Source: Polytrichum commune (taxonomy: Eukaryota; Streptophyta; Polytrichopsida; Polytrichales; Polytrichaceae). From it: a DNA stretch of 60,000 nucleotides. The notes under the pieces are model-generated. The model was not told where the DNA came from and searched no databases. It saw only the letters and a list, made by a program, of their open reading frames with translations. The first letter of the stretch is position 1. Each line of letters begins with the position of its first letter. Location: assembly GCA_950295325.1 (NCBI GenBank), contig OX485806.1, positions 18,044,001-18,104,000 of the forward strand. Reading direction: 5' to 3'. A program made the translations under genes and the position numbers. Below are positions 32,551 to 43,461 of this stretch, in pieces.

Positions 32551-33720
32551 TTATGGGAATCTATCATGGCAGTACGTGAATTCAATGTATTGGATCTTAT
32601 GTTCGGGAGAGGGTGATATAGGTGGTTGTATTTGTTTTGGTGCTCCGAGTATGCATAGGATGTCTGGTCTTAGTTTGGCGAGGCATTGGCATGGGTTTGG
32701 GTGGCAAGTGCATTGGAGCAGCCATTCCGGTACTGTTTGTTCTTGTGGTTGGTTATTAAAGTGACCTGCGTTTGTTAGTGTAAAGAATCTGGTATTTTTG
32801 TTGGCTTGTAATGTTTGGGCGATGAGATGTACTGCTTTGTTGTGTCGTGCAATTCTAAGTCCTTTAAGGAATGGGTGCTCACATGTGGATAGTAGGTGAG
32901 GCCATGTGTCACGTTCATTTTTATGGCATAGCGTGCAATTGGGGTTGGGTGTGTGATAGGCCAAAATATGTTTTTCATGTGGTTACCCATATATTGGGCG
33001 TATCTGAATTTGAGTGTTTGGGTGATTTGGGTATCCGGGATTTTCTCGTCTTGCCAAAAATGGTTGGAGAGTTTTTGGTTTATTTGGGTATTGGATAGCC
33101 ATTTGTCTACGTATGGGAATTTATGTTTGGCTAGGTCTGCTTCATTTGTTTCGTGTTCTTTGGTTATGAATGTACGTAAGTTACGGATGGCTCCGTCGTG
33201 TGTGGCTGTTGGGCAGCTTGCTAACCAATATGGGGTCGAGTGGGCAATGTGTATACGTGGGGTGGTATTCGGTTTTTCTTTGGTAGTTCCTTCGTTTGCT
33301 AGTGCATCTGCTATTTCATTTCCGGTGATGCCTGTATGAGCCCGTACTTTATGTATGTGTATTTTGTGTGGGGTCCAGTATATATGTCGTACGATTGCTG
33401 CTATGAGTAGTTTGTCTGGGTGGTGGTGTTGTGATGTTGGGCGGTGGATGTGGTTGTTAATTAGATATATGTTGTTAAGGCTATCTGTAAATACGTGTGT
33501 GTCTATTTTAGTGAGTTGTATATTTTTAACGGCAATGAGAATTGCATTGAGTTCGGCTCTAAGTATGTTTTGGTAGCCTGGTAATCTTTCCGAAATTTTT
33601 GTGTTGTTGTTAGGGCTATATACTCCCGATCTTGCAGTGTTTCCTTCTATTTGGCCTTCGGAGTTTTTGGTCGGGGGGATGAATGATCCATCCGTATATG
33701 TTGTGGGTGGAATTTAAGGG
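32551..33720 (-). pseudogene. LINE copy B: RNase H and CCHC finger
   Basis: After a frameshift near 33710, the RNase H domain reads YTDGSFIPP (first Asp), RAELNAILIAVK (Glu), THVFTDSLN (Asp) and IHKVRAHTGITGNEIADALA (His and last Asp). All catalytic positions of RNase HI are present. After a further shift near 32950, the finger CTLCHKNERDTWPHLLSTCEH and a Cys-rich tail (CTCHPNPCQC) follow. It is the C-terminal part of the LINE polyprotein. Confidence 0.8.
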
Positions 33721-35863
33721 GGTATGTGTTTGTGAATGTGCTTGGTAGGGGTATTATGTGGGTGTTTATGGTTTGGAGGGGGGTGGTTTTAGGGGCATTT
33801 TTCCATGCGTTAGAGAATTTAACGTTGTAATGTGTGGGTGTGGGTTTAATGGGGTGGATGTCTATGTGTGTATGTGTAGTGTTTTTGAGTATTCTTTGTA
33901 ATGCGGTTGGTATTTGGGTGTTATTTAGTATGGTTCCTTGGTTGTGTACGCATATGATTGATGTAAGGGATGGTTCGGTGTATTGGTAGTATTTTGGCCA
34001 TTCTGGCGTGGGGTTGTATGTTATAGTATGTGGTGGGATTGTGGCTAGGATGTGTATGTCCGGGTTTGTGAGTGGTATTTGTTGTGGTGTCCAATCCTTG
34101 TGGTTTATTATTAGGATAGTGATTGTTTGTGCATCCTCTTTAGCGGCCATTCTAGCCCAGTGGAGGGCTTCGAGGGTTGTATTGTGGTCCGTGGGGAAGG
34201 CTAGTCCATGCCCTGTCCATTTGGCCGAGTTTGCTTTGCCTATTGATCCAAATAGTATGTCTCGAGTGTGTGGGGAGTTATATTGGGTGAGTTGGGTAGG
34301 GCAAGTGAGGGGGGATGAATAGTATGAGTGTGTGATTTGGAAGGATTCTATGAGTGTTTTGGTGATTTCGGGGGGTAGTGTTTGGTGTAGGTTGTTTGGT
34401 TGGATAGTTTTTGGTTTTTTCCTTGGGAGTATAGTTATGTATCTTTGTAGGAGCCATAGGATTTCTGTTTCAAAATCTTGTGGTGGTGGTTGTAGGAAGT
34501 TAGTGAGGTGTTGAAGGGTGTTATGAGAGAATTGGTTCCATAGCCAATGTAACCTTTCGAGGGTAAGGGTGGCTATGTAGTTTCCTTTTTGGTCATATAC
34601 ATTTGCTCCTAATGCGCGTGTTGTTATGGACGGTTTGTTGGTTATGATATCTTTGTCGGGGTTACATTCATGGATGTTTAGTGTGAGGTTGGTGATTGTT
34701 AGTGGTGGATGTATAAACTTAGTGTCTTTTGTTTGGGTATTGGTAAGGTAATTGGCATATGTGTTAGTGGTGTTTTGTGTTGTGGTTGCGGTGTGGTATT
34801 GTGTGATGGTTAATAGGTTATGGTTTAAGAATATGTTGTCCGGGTGGAGTAATTCTTCTTCTGTGCGCCATTGTTGTGTGGTGTTGTTCGTGGTTTGCCA
34901 TTGGCATAAGTATGTTGTTTTGATGGCTTGTGCTCCCCATTTGTCCTCTCTTGTGGTAGTTTTTTCTTTTATGATTTTATGTATGGCGTTCCCAAGTATT
35001 GGGTTTAGGTTGGGGTCGGTGGTTTGTGTCGGGTGTTGTGTTGTTTGGGGTGTTGTTTGGGGTGCGGGTTGTTGTGGTTGAGGGAATAATATTTGTGCTT
35101 GTTGTAGTGCCGCCTTAATGGTTTTGGGTGCGTTTTTGTATGTGATGCGGAATTCTTCGGGGGTAAGGATGGATGTACTAGTTTTGTTTAAGATTTGTGA
35201 TAGAGTGGTTATGCCATATGTATAGAGTTTGTCTAGGTATTTTTGGGATTGTATTTTAGAGTGGTCCGAGAGGGTGTTGTATACGGGGTTGGTTCTCCAT
35301 GCTATTTCTAGTGGGGTTTTTTTGACTGGGAAGGTTTTGTTTTTGGTGGTTACATGTATTTCATATTCTCTTTTGAGTAGGAATAGTGTCCGTGCTATAG
35401 GGGATCTAGAGCATGCTTGTTGTTTTAGTTTAGGTAGGTGTAGGGAACCTCCGTATTTAGCGGATATGTATTTGGTTAGGCCTTGATAGATGGTACCTAG
35501 TTGCCCTGGATCGTTGAGGGCTTGTAGTAGTTGCTGACCTATACAATGAATGTAGTCTGGGAGTAGTGAGGTCATATTTATGCCAAAGTTTTCGTGGGGT
35601 AGGTGTGTGAGGATATTGGCTGTACTTTTTGGTATGTTGCAAGTTTCTTTTGTTATTTTACCGATTATTTTATCCAGTTTTTTAATATCGGGCTTTGAAA
35701 AGGGGACTCCATAGTATGCGTAGTCAATCCGAGGTTTTATGACGGTATTAAGGATTTTGATTTTTTGTTTTAAGCTTGCCGGGGAGGCGGCGAGTAGTTT
35801 GCCTTGTTGTTTGGCTTTATTTAAGGTGAGTTCTTTTTGGAGATTCCATTTTAGGGATGGCAC
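33647..35863 (-). pseudogene. LINE copy B: RT thumb and connection region, 738-codon open frame
   Basis: This is the longest open frame in the window. It begins in the RT thumb (LNTVIKPRIDYAYYGVPFSKPDIKKLDKI, a conserved post-palm element of LINE RTs). It then continues into a long Thr/Pro/Gln-rich connector (QPQQPAPQTTPQTTQHPTQ) and a region before RNase H. The first codons lie downstream of an in-frame stop pair near 35870-35880, so the protein originally continued from the RT palm at 35876-36943. It is open by chance of recent insertion and is not an independent gene. Confidence 0.75.
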
Positions 35864-35875
35864 TAGTCGTCATAT

Positions 35876-36943
35876 TTATGTGTATGGCTCATTTTGTGTA
35901 AGGGTTGGAAAGTTTTTGGATTTATACATAATGTTTTGGGATTGGATGAACGCTTTAAAGGTATTAGGTTTGAGTTTGGACTTGTTAGGGCATCCGGTGA
36001 TGGCGCATTTTGATAAGTTGAGATCCATGTGCGCCCATTCGGCGAATTTTTGGAGCTTAGTTATTTGAGGTTGAATTTTGTCGGTAATAATGGCTAGGTC
36101 GTCGGCATATGCCGATGTGGTGCATGTAGATGGGGACGTGCTAAAGTGGTAGCCCATATTGCCCTTCTCTAGCCATCTTAAGAGTGGTTCTAAAAAGATT
36201 ATGAATAAATATGGGCTAAGGATGTCACCTTGTATGGTACCTCGGTTAATTTTGATGGGAGATGTGGTTCCGAAGAAATTACCCGTGAAGGCGGTGGTAG
36301 AATGGTTATAGATGTTGCCTACTATTTCGATGGCATCTAGGGGGTAGCCTAGATCGGCCATGATAGCTAGGAGTCTTGCGTGGTCTATAGAACCAAAAGC
36401 GTTTTTAAAGTCTATGTATGTTAGATATATGTCTTTATTCGTGAGTCGTGCATCTTCGAGGGCGGCTATTAGCGTTTGTATTTGCCTTGAGGTATTACGT
36501 TGTGGGCGGAAACCTTATTGACTGAAGTGTAGTATGCGGTTTCTTTCCCCGTAGTTTGTAAGGAGGGTTGTTAAGGTGCTAGTATATAATTTATATATTG
36601 TATTAGCTAACGCTATTGGTCTATAGTTGTTGAATTGGGTAGGGTCTTCTTTTTTATGGAGTAAAATAGTTTTACTGTGTTTCCAGGTAGTTGGGATTTC
36701 CCGTTGTTTGTAGCAATGTAGGAAGAATAAGAATATAAGGGTTTGGCATTGTGGGGGTAATATCTTGATGATGTCGTTGGGGATGTTATCCAGGCCGGGG
36801 TTTTTACCTTTGGTTAATCTTTTTACACAATTGTCATATATTTCTCTAGTAAATTGTAGGCTTATTTGTGGGTTTTGAGGTCCGCGTTTGTCTAGTATGA
36901 TCCCGTCTTGTGAGTGCCATGGATATTTTCGTATGGCACACAT
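35876..36943 (-). pseudogene. LINE copy B: reverse transcriptase fingers and palm
   Basis: Motifs in order are KGKNPGLDNIPNDIIK, WKHSKTILLHKK, FNNYRPIALANTIYKL, then a stop near 36516-36518, GFRPQRNTS, DFKNAFGSIDHARL (first catalytic Asp), RGTIQGDILSPYLF and SAYADDLAIITD (YADD, the remaining two Asp). The RT active site is therefore intact apart from the stop in the fingers. The enzyme would copy LINE RNA at a nicked target. CAITGCPNKSK after the palm is shared with copy A. Confidence 0.9.
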
Positions 36944-37033
36944 GCATATGTGTGGGTGGTCTATGGTGTTATCGCAAATGGGCGCTTGTCTTTGAAATGA
37001 TATTTGTTGGGTGCGGTATATTTTATTGGCTAT

Positions 37034-37501
37034 TTATGTGGGTTTGGTAAGTATGTTATTGTGAGAGTCTTTTATGCAATCCAACGAGCTTTCGGTTGAT
37101 GATTGGAAGATCTTTTTGTGGATAGTCTTGGGTTTGGTGTTGAGTAGGGCTCTATATTTCTTGATGGTGATTTTGCAGTTGATCGAGGTTTGTTTGGAGG
37201 TAATTTTGTAGGCATCTATTTTGGCCGTTTGTCCTATATGGGCTAGGTTCTCAATCCATTGTTTGTGGGTGGTGGGGTTTGTGGGGAGGGGGGGGATGTT
37301 GACATTGTGGAGTGAGAGGAGTGTCTTTATGTCGGGGTGATTATGTAATTGTGTGTGGTGGTAGTGGCAGACTGCATGTATTGCTTTGCGGATGCTATGA
37401 TATACTTTGAGATGTGATTTCCAAATTTTCTGTTGTTTTCTTGGGAGGAATCCGCCTTGGATCTTGGCTCGGTTGGGGAGAGGGGGTGTGGGTTGTGTCA
37501 T
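37034..37501 (-). pseudogene. LINE copy B: linker between endonuclease and RT
   Basis: This 155-codon open frame lies between the endonuclease and RT. It is basic and helical in character (KQQKIWKSHLKVYHSIRK) and has the position of the LINE linker that precedes the RT fingers. No catalytic motif is seen. A stop near 37033 separates it from the RT frame. Confidence 0.6.
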
Positions 37502-37660
37502 GCATGTTTGCTCAACACAACTGCTAAGAGAGTTTAAGATTTTTTGGAAGTTAATTTGGGCTTCTTCCCATCGTGGTTGAGTGAGTTGTTCTTGTTGTAA
37601 GGTGTATATGAGATTTAATATTTCAAGGTTTTGTTTATCTAGGAAGGTTGTTAGGAGATT

Positions 37661-38828
37661 TTAGATATTTATCGGGGATATAGGATAGGTGATCCTAGGA
37701 TTGGTGTTAGGTGTTGGTTTGGTCTTTATAATTATAGTGTTTGGGGCTAATTGTAATTGGACTGGGTAATGGTCCGAATTTTGGTTAAGGTTAGTGATTG
37801 TGTGGCTTTGTAGGGAGGCGTGGTTTGGGAGGTTAGAATAAAATTCATCAATGTGGCTAGTCGCGGTGTAATTGTGTCCCCCTTGCCTTGTATATGTTTC
37901 GTGGTTATTAATCGTTTTAAGTCCTAGTTTTTGTGTGAAGTGAGCCCATTCATGCTCATGTGGGTTGGGAGGGGATGTTATTCCGTTGGATGACCGTCCT
38001 TTAAGAAGGATGTCTCGGTTGAAGTCACCTCTTAGTATGATGTGGTGTGTTGAGTGATTTTGTACTAATGTTTGGATTTGGTTTTGGATTTCTTGTATTA
38101 GGTGTAGGTCTTGGGGGTGTGTAGGCATGTACATATTTATGAGGAGTATGGGGGTGATTGGTTTATTTTTGATGGTGATGACTTGTAGGTATGATGAGAT
38201 TGTGCTAAGTGTGGGCATTTTGGTGATATTTTCGTTTGTGTGGATAGTTTTAGGTATCATAGTTAGGGTACCCCCTCTAGCCGGGTTGTCCCTAGAATAT
38301 CTGTTTTGGTTTGGTGTTGTGATGTTTGAGTTATTATATATAATTTTGTAGTTTGGGAATTTTTTTGTCTATATATGTTGTGGATTTTAGTTTTTGGAGT
38401 TTAGTTTCTTGGATGAGTATGATATGTGGATCTTTATGTATTGTTCGTGCGAGTTCTTGGATTCCAGGTAGACTTGAGCTAATGCACCCTGTATTCCAGG
38501 TAATTATTTTTAATGTGGAAGTTTGGTGATTATCCGTGTCTATATTGGTGTTCGGGCTAAGGTTGGGGTGTATTATGTCATGTGTGGAGTGGTAACCATG
38601 TATGGTTTGTGTACATTTGCTTAGCTCTAGTAGTATTTGTGGGGGTATATGGGGTATTTCTTTTTGTAGGATAGGCATAGTTATGTTTTCCCCTTTGGCT
38701 ATTTTTTCATTTATGTGTGTGTATGTTTGTGCTATGGTAGTAGGTGGTGGTTGATGGTGTGTAAGTGTTGTGTGTGTAAGGAAGTATATTCCGGGGATCT
38801 TTGTAGTCTTTTGAGGATGGTGAGGCAT
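37661..38828 (-). pseudogene. LINE copy B: APE-type endonuclease
   Basis: Two frames joined by a shift near 38340 carry the exonuclease-endonuclease-phosphatase signatures in order: LKIITWNTGC (Asn), HIILIQETKL (catalytic Glu), YSRDNPARGG, LINMYMPTHP, ILRGDFNRDI (Asp-Phe-Asn), HIDEFYSN and QNSDHYPVQ (SDH). Every catalytic residue of an apurinic-type endonuclease is therefore readable. It nicks target DNA to prime reverse transcription. The N-terminal 100 residues overlap the end of the leader frame in another phase, which could be a true ORF1/ORF2 overlap or a frameshift. Confidence 0.9.
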
Positions 38829-40043
38829 CGGGGGTCGATGTCTTCAACCATTTGTTGGTCGCATATTTGTGGTGTAGGTCCATATGTTATTATGAGGGCA
38901 TAAATTTGGGAGCGTAGTGGGTGTTGTGAAAGTATTGGTTTGTGACGGTGTATGTTGGTTAGTTCTTGGTTAGGTGAGTCTTGTGTTAGGTGTATTGAGA
39001 ATAAGTTTTCTAGGTGGGTATATGAGAGTTTAAGTGAGGTGGTATTAGGTATAAAGTAATGTTTTTGTCTTTGTGTATAGTCCCGGGTGAGACCTTTAGT
39101 TATATGTACGGGTGGTCCGGGGTTAGGATGTATGTCGCCGCTAAGGAGTATGAGTACTTGGAGGTCTATAATATATTTGGTTAGTTTGTATAAGGATGGG
39201 TGTTTGTTATGGGTGTGTTGATGTTGGTGTGAGTTGTTCGTATGAGCGGGGTTTATTTGATGGCTAGCGGTGGTGTATCTTGGTATTATTATTGTAATTA
39301 TAATACTTAAGCTTATAGTTTTTCTTGTTTGGTGTGGGGACTTTGGAGGTTTTTTGTGGTATATTGTATCTTTTTGGGTTGTGTTGTTAGTTTGGTGAGG
39401 TGTTTGTTGGTAAGTAGTGTGGATGTGTTGAGGGTGTGTCCAAGTTTGCCAAATGTTGAGCGTATGCTCTTTATTATAGCAATAATAGAAGAACCAATAC
39501 ATAGAGTTAGGTATGAAAAAAAGTCTTTGTCTTTGTGTGTACTCTTGGGGGAGGTTTTTGGTAATGTGTGAGATTGGTCCGGGGTTAGGTTGTATATCAC
39601 CGCTAAGAAGTATTAGTGCGTGTAAGTTTCTAATGTATGCAGTTAGTTTGTGTATGGTTGGATGTTTGTAGTGTGGGTGTTTGGTTGTGTAAAATGTGAT
39701 GTGTATGGTGGTGTGGTATATGCCTATATGTTTTGGGTATTGGAATTGTGGTTGTTGCGGGGGGTGAGGTGGTGTGGGTATTGGGGGGTCTATAGGGGTT
39801 GTGGTGATTTTGTGGTGTGGTATTAGGTTCCTTTTGTATGTGGATGTGACATATATATTATGTGTGTGGTTAGATGGTTTGAGTGTGTGTGGGGTGTGCT
39901 TATAGGGTGTGGGTAGTGTTTGTGGGTTTATTGTGGATTTAGGGTGTGTTTGGTTAGTGATGGGGAGGTGATTTAGCCATAGTAGGATTATGATGTTGAA
40001 TATTGTACTACCAATTCCAAAGTTTAATTTGTGTCTACATCTT
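38732..40043 (-). CDS. LINE copy B: N-terminal leader with two 2A-like motifs
   Basis: The frame is open from a stop at 40043-40045 down to 38732, but the first in-frame ATG is at 39502. The translation shows LILLSGDIQPNPGP (about 39575-39616) and LILLSGDIHPNPGP (about 39113-39154). The two are 154 codons apart, in frame, with similar flanks (KHPTIHKLTAYI versus KHPSLYKLTKYI before, EYTQRQ versus DYTQRQ after). Canonical 2A is D-x-E-x-N-P-G-P; here the Glu is Gln or His, and related forms are known from LINEs. 2A motifs skip one peptide bond or act as signal sequences. Short hydrophobic segments (SLSIIITIII) lie between the two. There is no in-frame ATG before the first motif, so the leader may be 5'-incomplete. 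Confidence 0.7.
39100..39720 (-). repeat. 462-bp in-frame tandem duplication in the LINE leader
   Basis: The segments around 39060-39200 and 39520-39660 are paralogous. On the + strand both contain GGTCCGGGGTTAGG, a TATGTCGCCGCTAAG / TATATCACCGCTAAG block and a CTTTGTCTTTGTGT or similar block downstream. The offset of the GDI codon is 39601 minus 39139, that is 462 bp or 154 codons. Divergence is considerable, so the duplication is old relative to this copy. Confidence 0.85.
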
Positions 40044-40138
40044 CATCTTTTCCATTGTTCTTTAGCTCCCTATCTTGTTTTCATCTCCTCGTCAAATAAA
40101 AAAATCTTCATATTCACGTCTATAGCCACCATTTGAAA

Positions 40139-41704
40139 TTACAGTTGAAATGCTTGTAGCAGGCCACAAACATTCCACCCTTTTTTAATTGCCTTCATCA
40201 TAATCTTGTTTTGTAAATGTCCAATTCTTATCGATAACCAACCACATATAGGAGGCCTCGATGTTTTCATTTTGGTATCAACTTTTTCATCCTTTGATGT
40301 TGTGTGTTGGAGTTGTTCAATTATGTAATCTAATGTGTAGGAGTCTATTGCTTGCATGAATCCATGGTTGAATGGTTTTTGTAGGACAACATTAGCTAGT
40401 TGGTAGACACTAGTACATTTTGTTGGCACAAGGATGACAAAGATTGCAGGGGGATTAGTCTTCATCCAAAACAGAAATTCTTTAGACTTTCACACAATCC
40501 AACAACCTATCAATCAAAATTGTCCAACTTCAAACGCTTCAATTGTTGTTTCTGTGAGGTTGTAGGATTTCCACCACGAAATCCTTGCATATTTCAAAAT
40601 TGGACTAATAATTTTTGGAGTATGTTACATGCCACCCAACTTCCTCGCATTGTAGTCGCCCAACATTTTCTAGTGCTAAGCATTTGTTTGTTGTTCATGC
40701 AAAGAAAATTTGAAATGGCAGAAGATTGCCAGTTGCAGCGGAGGATATGGACATTGAAATTTTCTCTTGTCATCTACACCATGGACAAGTACATGTCTTG
40801 AACCTTTAACATCCCATGTATAAGCCCCTCATGTAGGAACTAGGTGTATGCAGGTGTGATTGGTGTTGACAAACAAATGTGGAGGATTGGAATAAATTTT
40901 TTGACAAGAAAAACAAACTTTCGTGCTATCTTCAACCCTTCTGCTTCCCACTCCTCAAGTAGATTCTCTCCAATCCTTGTAACCTTTTTGTAGCTCCAAT
41001 TTATGTTGTCTCTTACAAAAACACGAAACCAAATTAAGCTAATCCTAAAAGCTTTGTTGCCATTTTCCTCAAGTTATTGGGGTTGTCTTGCTTCGATTAG
41101 GGTTTTGATCCTTATTCTCCCATAAATGCAAAAAAGGTTGACCAACATCTTGAAGCCTTGGTAGCATCTTAATTATCTCTTCCTTCAATTCAAGAAACTC
41201 GGCAAGAACATCCTCATGTTGAGTACCTTAAGTAGACCTAACATTGTACTTTTTTTTGCAACTCCCTCTTTCAAATCTTCAAAAGGAGTGAACGAATCAT
41301 AGAGACTGACACTCCCACTCTAGCGTGGAATTTTGTACTTGATTTGCATATAGTTCACACTAGAAGTATAGTTGTAATGTACTCTCATTACAACATGTAC
41401 ATGACTCCAAAGACAAGGCATAAACCAATTTGTGTACTTGCCTCTAACCTTAGCCTTATTTGTTGCTAACCCTTCATGCTTCTCCACCTTTGGTGTCCGC
41501 AAAACCCATAAACCAAAACCATAAACCAACTCCTTTTTGGGTTTTCCGACAAGGCATTTTACAACCTCCTTCTTCATAGCTTTCTCCAACTCTATGTTTT
41601 TTTGCCCAATGTTGCAAACTCATGCCCCACACATACTTCCATTTCTTCTTTATCAGTAGGTTTAGATATTCATTACAAAGTTGTTTGTCTTGGCATTCTA
41701 ACAA
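40139..41704 (-). pseudogene. pogo/Jerky-like DDE_1 transposase remnant
   Basis: On the minus strand, 41320-41704 encodes a helix-turn-helix-like N-terminal part (KEVVKCLVGKPKKELVYGFG, KYTNWFMPCLWSHVHVVMR). The frame at 40139-40465 encodes the end of the DDE core (FVILVPTKCTSVYQLANVVLQKPFNHGFMQ), which matches the conserved FVPANCTSxxQPxDV segment, then CGWLSIRIGHLQNK. The middle is scrambled by many stops. Names for this family vary; DDE_1 (pogo/Jerky-like) is my best placement. The element's TIRs were not found. Confidence 0.6.
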
Positions 41705-41759
41705 TTCTAATGTGCAATCTTTTTACAAATGCAACATATCTCTAACATGTAACAAACCA

Positions 41760-42785
41760 TGTCACATGTAGCTTTAGGGTAACTTATGGGAACTTTGGAG
41801 TTTAAGGTAAGGGTTCATGGTAAATCAAACACCTTAGATGAAATTAACAAGAAAAACTTGGATGAATGCCTATCTTATTTGAATTGTATTTTGAAATTTC
41901 CTAATATCGATATATTATATTTTGGGTTGCCTAATTGTTTTGGGCACTTTGATAATTATTTGGCAAATACCCCCCAAAATTGCTAGGAAACTATGATATG
42001 AGCTCATGGCTATAATAAAAATGAAACGTCATTTATTCACACCAACGCCATATCTCTCTCCTCTTTATTATTCAATATGTGTTTGTTTTTTATAAATTTT
42101 TTTTTGGTCTAATCTCAAGATATGAAATATATCCATTCATGCAACATTCGAAGTGAATAAATGTGACCACAACCATGATCCAACTTGCATGTTTGACAAA
42201 AAGGCATGTATAGTCTCTCCTATCTTGACCCCTTATTCAACATGGAAGCATTGCCCAACAAAATGTTAGGATGTCCCGTCCAAACGTTCTCTAACACCCA
42301 CAAAGTCTATAATGCCTCATTATAACAACTAGCATACAAGGCAATGGAGCTTTACCAAACACCAACACCAAAACTATGACCAACTGAATGAAACCAAAAA
42401 CGACAAATATAGGATGTTAAAAAACATACCATAGTTTTTTTTTCTCCTTAGTGTGCACTTTCATGTGTTGTCAATTTCGGCGAAGCATAATACCTTGATG
42501 AGGCTTTTGCCAATACCTTCAAGCATCTTGATGACCAAACACTTTCATTTGGAGTGGGGGAGGGGACATAACTGAATTCGAGGGAACTTATGACTTCTGT
42601 TATTGAAGGAAAATTGGGGTTCCAAAATTGTATCATCTAGTGATTTTTACCTGACTTCGCATGTAGAAGTGTGCCCTTAGTTTGTCCAAAAGAGAAATTA
42701 CTTATGCCTTGAAATTTGACGCAAGTCTTAGAAATTGGTGCCAAACAAAGAGATTAATTGAGAAGACAAAGGAGATTAGTTTGGA
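41760..42785. other. No gene recognised
   Basis: AT-rich sequence with short frames only (for example 41786-41986 and 42448-42636) and no domain. It separates the DDE_1 remnant from a MITE. Confidence 0.3.
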
Positions 42786-42789
42786 GTAC

Positions 42790-43050
42790 TCTAGCACTGT
42801 AGCTGGTTTGTGCAAAAACAATTCCCCCAAAAGACTGTAAAAATCGGAAATTATCAGCCTGGTCAAATGAATAAGTGAAAATTTATATTGAAAATAATAA
42901 TATTGCTGGACCTTACTGGAATAACGAACTACTTTTTTTTTAATCATGGGGCAGAAAATTTTCAAAAATTATATTTCTAGCTAATGAACCTTATTTTTCA
43001 AAAAACAAATAAATATTCGTTTCGAGGTGCACTAAACCAGCTATTTATGG
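42790..43050. mobile_element. Short MITE-like element with TAGCTGGTTT ends
   Basis: The left end reads GTAGCTGGTTTGTGCA (42798-42813), and the right end contains the complement, TGCACTAAACCAGCTAT (43028-43044). The roughly 250-bp AT-rich interior matches 14300-14450 in reverse orientation, including the GGTAAGGTCCAACAATATT / AATATTGCTGGACCTTACT block. No coding capacity. The superfamily is not settled because the target duplication is unclear. Confidence 0.6.
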
Positions 43051-43461
43051 TGCTTCGGTATGTAAAATTAAATTACACTTCATTTTCGTCCAAATCTTCG
43101 GCTGGCAGCTTTCTGAGAAGTACTTATCCTTGAGTCCGCGCTGTTAGCGAATTAAAAAAACAATTCATTAAGCTATGGCGAGAGACTACTCGTGCCCTTC
43201 CTCGCGAATGCACGTACTGATAAGCTTAATGTCGAAGTCGTCTCCTCCGACGGCGGCCTACGGTGCATCATCGACATCGCAAAATATTCTTGAACATCAT
43301 CGTAATTATTATCTTAAAACAAAAATTCGCCCGACGCGATTATTTGCCTCCGAGAAGAGCTCGGATGAGCAGCTCCTAGGGTTTGGTGTCGCGTCGTGTT
43401 GGATTAGGTAGCTGGAGGGATGATGGCGGGATTGGATCGGGGTTGAATTGAATTGAGCTGA
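43051..43461 (+). promoter_or_regulatory. Promoter and 5' leader of the galactosyltransferase, with a possible uORF
   Basis: The GC content rises from about 43170. An ATG at 43175 opens a 78-codon frame that stops at 43409, before the main ATG at 43462. If the transcript starts upstream of 43175, this would be an upstream ORF able to reduce translation. No clear TATA box is seen. The transcript start is not known. Confidence 0.4.

Larger units (their letters stand above)
32280..40043 (-). mobile_element. Near full-length LINE (copy B): 2A-like leader, APE endonuclease, RT, RNase H, CCHC finger
   Basis: Read right to left, the element encodes a Pro/Thr/His-rich leader with two 2A-like motifs, an apurinic-type endonuclease, reverse transcriptase, RNase H and a C-terminal finger. 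The order and the presence of RNase H exclude the simplest plant L1 layout and recall I/Tad/LOA-like groups. Several stops and frameshifts separate the blocks (near 38780, 38340, 37660, 36520, 35870, 33710 and 32950), so this copy is dead but recent enough for nearly every motif to be read. It is related to copy A, with moderate divergence. Confidence 0.9.
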
